Origin: Klebsormidium nitens
Lineage: Eukaryota; Streptophyta; Klebsormidiophyceae; Klebsormidiales; Klebsormidiaceae
Direction: 5' to 3'
DNA: 64,000 bases
Assembly (NCBI GenBank): GCA_000708835.1
Contig: DF236967.1
Location: 126,822 to 190,821, forward strand
Shown piece after piece: positions 61,001 to 64,000 of this stretch; position 1 is the stretch's first letter, and every line of letters starts with the position of its first letter. Below the pieces are notes generated by a model. That model searched no databases. It worked only from the letters and a program-made list of their open reading frames with translations, and had not been told where the DNA came from. The position numbers and the translations under genes are program-made.

Positions 61001-63720
61001 GAGGCCTTGGCAGAGCTGCCGCAGGAGGGGCACCACCTTATCATGGTAGACTGGCACGCAGCCCAGGACCTGGTACAGGGCCTGCGCAAGAAACAAGATA
61101 AATCAGGCTCGCGCTCTTTGCACGCACAGCGCGCCTCGTTCAAAACCAAGTGCCCACCATCCTCCAGATGCTGCGGTGAAGTACAAACATACGGGTCTAC
61201 CGCTGCCTGCCGTCAAAGACCTATGTCCGGTGAAATCAACGTGATCCTTGAAAGTTTTAAGCCGTGCTCGAAAAATTCTATTATATCTTGGGAACGTGCA
61301 CTCACGGCGATCATACGGTGGCGGGGCAGGTCCATGACGGGGGCAACGTGGAGCGCGAACACGGCCAGCAGGTCGTCGTGCAGCTTGGTCTTCTTGTCCG
61401 CGAGCAACACCTGCTCCAGCACCTGCACATGCGCAGCACAAAACCGGTAAAGAGCGGTCCTGACTGAAGAGGTTGCTTGCCTTCTTAGCATTCCTCTCCC
61501 CTGCACGCAGTGAGCGAACTCACCCCATACTCTTTGGCTGATCTTGCTGAAGCCGTATATGTGAAGGCCCAACGCGCTACTTATAAGTCTTGATATGATT
61601 TACTGTCCGTCAGGATGCGCATTCATAATAAACCCACAGAAAGTAGTAGTTGTCACAAAGGCAGGAAGAGGCCCTCAAATGGACGGCTCCTTCGTAGATG
61701 GACCAATTCGCGAGAATTCAAGGCAAGCGAATTCAATAAGACAAAGCTCTAGCGTTCCCTCACCGGCCAGACAAATCCGAACGTCGGCGTCGGCAGGGGC
61801 CCTTCTTGCGTCGCGGCCACCAGCCCCGCCGTGACTCGTTCCACCGTCGACTGCTCCTGCTTGCCCTTCTTCGCAGGTCCGCTTGCCAGCTGTCCGACCA
61901 CGTGGGCTGGATCGGTGGTCACCAGGCGGAGCGCCGTGGCAATGTCGTAAGAGAGGTAGCGCAGCGGGGGGTAGACGCACTGCGCCAGCTGGGAGGTGGT
62001 GTCGTATGCGTCGCCATCGACGAGGGGGTTGCGGAGCAAGGGGCGCACCTCTTCCACCTGAGAGATTCAGACGCATTGATTTGAGAGCATATTCTGGTGA
62101 ATAACAGAGGGGGACTGGGCTATGAACAAGGTGCGGGATGTGGAACCGCCTCTGCGAAAGATACACAAACAAGTTGCAGCAAGCGTCAAGCCGTTCCACC
62201 AAACATGGTTGATGAACACGCTGTATTCTAATATAACAAGGCGAAACGCGATGCTGCAAGAAAGCAGACTCTGACGGCTGCGAAGAGGTGGGTCTTCTCA
62301 GGCATCATCACCCCGCCTAGCTTTCCTCCTGCGCTTACCGCCGGCAGAGACTCCAGTTTGATCCTTCCCACAAGAAGCAGTACGACACTGATGGACCTAC
62401 GTAAGAGAAACAGCCTTATACTCTTAGCGTCTCACCAGTTGAGGCAGATGGTCGTGGGCGAAGTCTCGGTTGGCGATGGCGGCCGTCCCCAGCGCCTCCA
62501 GTTCGAGGGAGAGCGTCTCCTGAATCTGCTGCAGCCGCGCCCGGATCTCCGCCTCTTCCTTGAGCTGCTGTTCCCGGAACTCCTCCTTCGCCGTCTTCTT
62601 CTCTGGACAAGGCACCAGACGAGGAAAACATGAACGGACGGCGGTGGTCCTGCGGTGCTTAGCATTCAAAGCGATTGGAACAAATGATGCAAGAATGCCG
62701 CCATGCGCGAAGCACAACAGGCATGCAAGCGAGCGTTGCTCGAGGAGAACCGGTACTTGATGTGCAGCTGACAACCGCGCTTCTTTTCATATTTAGACGA
62801 GGCTAGGGTTCTCAAGGAGCCACCGTTTTTCCCGGCTTGGCATCCCAGCACTTCAGAGAAGTGACCCTCAAAATCAAAGGCTTTGTCCCGGTACAAAAGA
62901 ACGGAGTAAGATCGGAAGCAGTCCAGCTACGGAGGAGAAGTCTCAATACTGGTCCACTTCGGCAACCTTCAAAGGGCTCATGAGATAGCTGCGCAGCTCA
63001 CCTGCTTTTTGCCCCGGCCTTTCCTTCTTGCCTGTTGCCAAGCTTGGCCGGACTGCCGGCTTGCTTTCCGGCTTCTTCGAACTTGTATCCTGCAAAGTGA
63101 GAATTACATTCAACGGCTCAGTAATCTGGTCACCATCACAACGCGTACTCGAACAAGACTCACCACCTTTGGAGGCATCTTTATACCACAGCAGAATCCG
63201 ATCGTTGCGCAGTCTCTGTCCGTCTCTTCCTCACTTCCTGACCAGATTGGTGTAAGACAGGCGGTCTCAACTGGTGCTCAGTTGTCAAGCGTAACCCAGA
63301 TGCTCTCATGCTCGCAAGCCTTGACAACGCACCTCATCATCGTCGTCGTCATACATCTTGAAGCGCCCGCGCGCGCCTCGCCGGTTCTTGTCCTGCACCA
63401 CCTCCGCTTTGTACAAGCCCTCCTCCGTCGACAGGATGCCGTCAGGCGTGTTGAAGATCTGCATACGCGAAGTGTAGCTCAATTCAAAAACCTCACCATT
63501 ATACCGCACACTTTTACTGCACAAGAACCACTGAGCTGGTATTTGACTACCAGGAACGAAAATTTGCCGTCAAAGAAACAACATTCTTCAGCGCAGGCGA
63601 CGTTTGTCCTTACAGGCAATGCAAGCGCTGCGACATCAAACTCGGTCTAAGGGCCCTCACTTTGACGTCCCTCTCGGTCAAAGCATCGTGCAGGTTGCGA
63701 TCTCCCAGCTTTTCGAGTGC
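52019..63720 (-). CDS. GCN1: GCN1 (ILITYHIA), C-terminal ~1,893 residues; 5' end outside window
   Basis: Nineteen exons join in frame: 63661-63720, 63333-63458, 63002-63089, 62436-62602, 61764-62057, 61306-61422, 60980-61081, 60101-60601, 59483-59803, 58801-59196, 58214-58504, 57711-57902, 55488-57326, 54705-54976, 54079-54358, 53545-53751, 53033-53206, 52541-52673, 52019-52140. The product is a HEAT-repeat solenoid. Strongly conserved blocks include MAYCAPKQLSSCLP, VNSVDAPSLALLVPIVHRGL, IPEVRTVAARALGSLIRGMG, KCIQDGNTPVRMAAERCALH and a tail with KYMSGLDARRISK before an acidic end. GCN1 binds translating, often collided, ribosomes and activates the eIF2-alpha kinase GCN2; plant ILITYHIA also acts in immunity and plastid development. 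GCN1 is usually ~2,600 residues, so roughly 700 N-terminal residues are missing by window truncation. One exon spans 1,839 nt while most others are under 400. No exon was recognised in 63721-64000. Confidence 0.96.
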
Positions 63721-64000
63721 CTGCAAGGAACGTCGTACTCGAATCGATTGAGAAGCTGCGGCCTGACAAACACGAAGTGCAATAAGATGCAACCGTGATA
63801 AGATATCATTCTCCCATAACACCGATCAAATTTCTTTCCGTCTTTTCATCGGAGACTCAATCATTGCTTGCTATCCCAAAAGAATAATGAAAGCGAACGA
63901 AGATTATGAAAAATAACCGACTTTAAAAGCCCATGTGGGCCAGTGGTAGTCAGAAAGTCGGAGAAGCCCTGGAACTTACGGAGAAAAGGTGGGGAAAGAA
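63721..64000. other. Probable GCN1 intron at the right edge
   Basis: This lies upstream of the first recognised GCN1 exon, behind a TTCCTTGCAG acceptor. I see no conserved GCN1 sequence in it, so it is most likely intronic. Confidence 0.4.

Noticed and set aside
1-64000. tRNA, rRNA, CRISPR, prokaryotic operon or viral signals
   Set aside because: No convincing cloverleaf, ribosomal RNA, spaced repeat array or viral gene was seen by eye; small RNA genes could still be missed without a covariance search.

Overview
This is nuclear DNA from a streptophyte (charophyte-grade) green alga, with Klebsormidium as the most likely type; the organism name is an inference. Genes carry many short spliceosomal introns with GT-AG borders. 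Plant-lineage proteins (a CH-domain kinesin-14, an AWPM-19-like membrane protein, an At4g37920-like plastid protein, an MLRQ-like protein) sit beside proteins familiar from animals and protists (a PTPDC1-type phosphatase, a CCCH zinc-finger PARP). I rebuilt exon chains by matching splice sites and reading-frame phase. For the main genes every junction keeps the frame.

Layout, left to right. 1-1971 (-): 5' part of a plastid At4g37920-like gene running off the left edge. 3382-5785 (-): CCCH-finger plus PARP catalytic domain. 7786-10102 (+): WWE-like plus PARP-like fold, head-to-head with the previous gene. 10-20 kb: gene-poor, with one small membrane-protein gene (12421-12870, -) and two weak exon candidates. 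20288-23477 (-): mitochondrial J-protein HSCB. 24013-25432 (+): MLRQ/NDUFA4-like protein, sharing a ~0.5 kb intergenic region with HSCB. 25.4-27 kb: intergenic, with three adjacent perfect palindromes. 27074-35917 (-): 17-exon KCH kinesin-14 with an AT-AC (U12-type) intron and a GC-AG intron inside the motor domain. 37064-41325 (+): PTPDC1-type phosphatase with an N-myristoylation-like start. 42.5-51.2 kb: local duplication of an AWPM-19-like gene (one complete gene, one diverged copy, one frameshifted relic). 52019-63720 (-): 19 exons covering the C-terminal ~1,893 residues of GCN1; its 5' end lies beyond the window.

Functional themes. The two PARP-fold genes together carry the CCCH, WWE and PARP domains that animal PARP7/12/13 proteins hold in one chain, which suggests a split RNA-linked ADP-ribosylation module. 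HSCB (Fe-S cluster delivery) and the MLRQ-like protein (respiratory chain) are both mitochondrial and divergently transcribed. GCN1 is the ribosome-bound activator of GCN2. No rRNA, tRNA, CRISPR array, intact transposon or viral gene was recognised.
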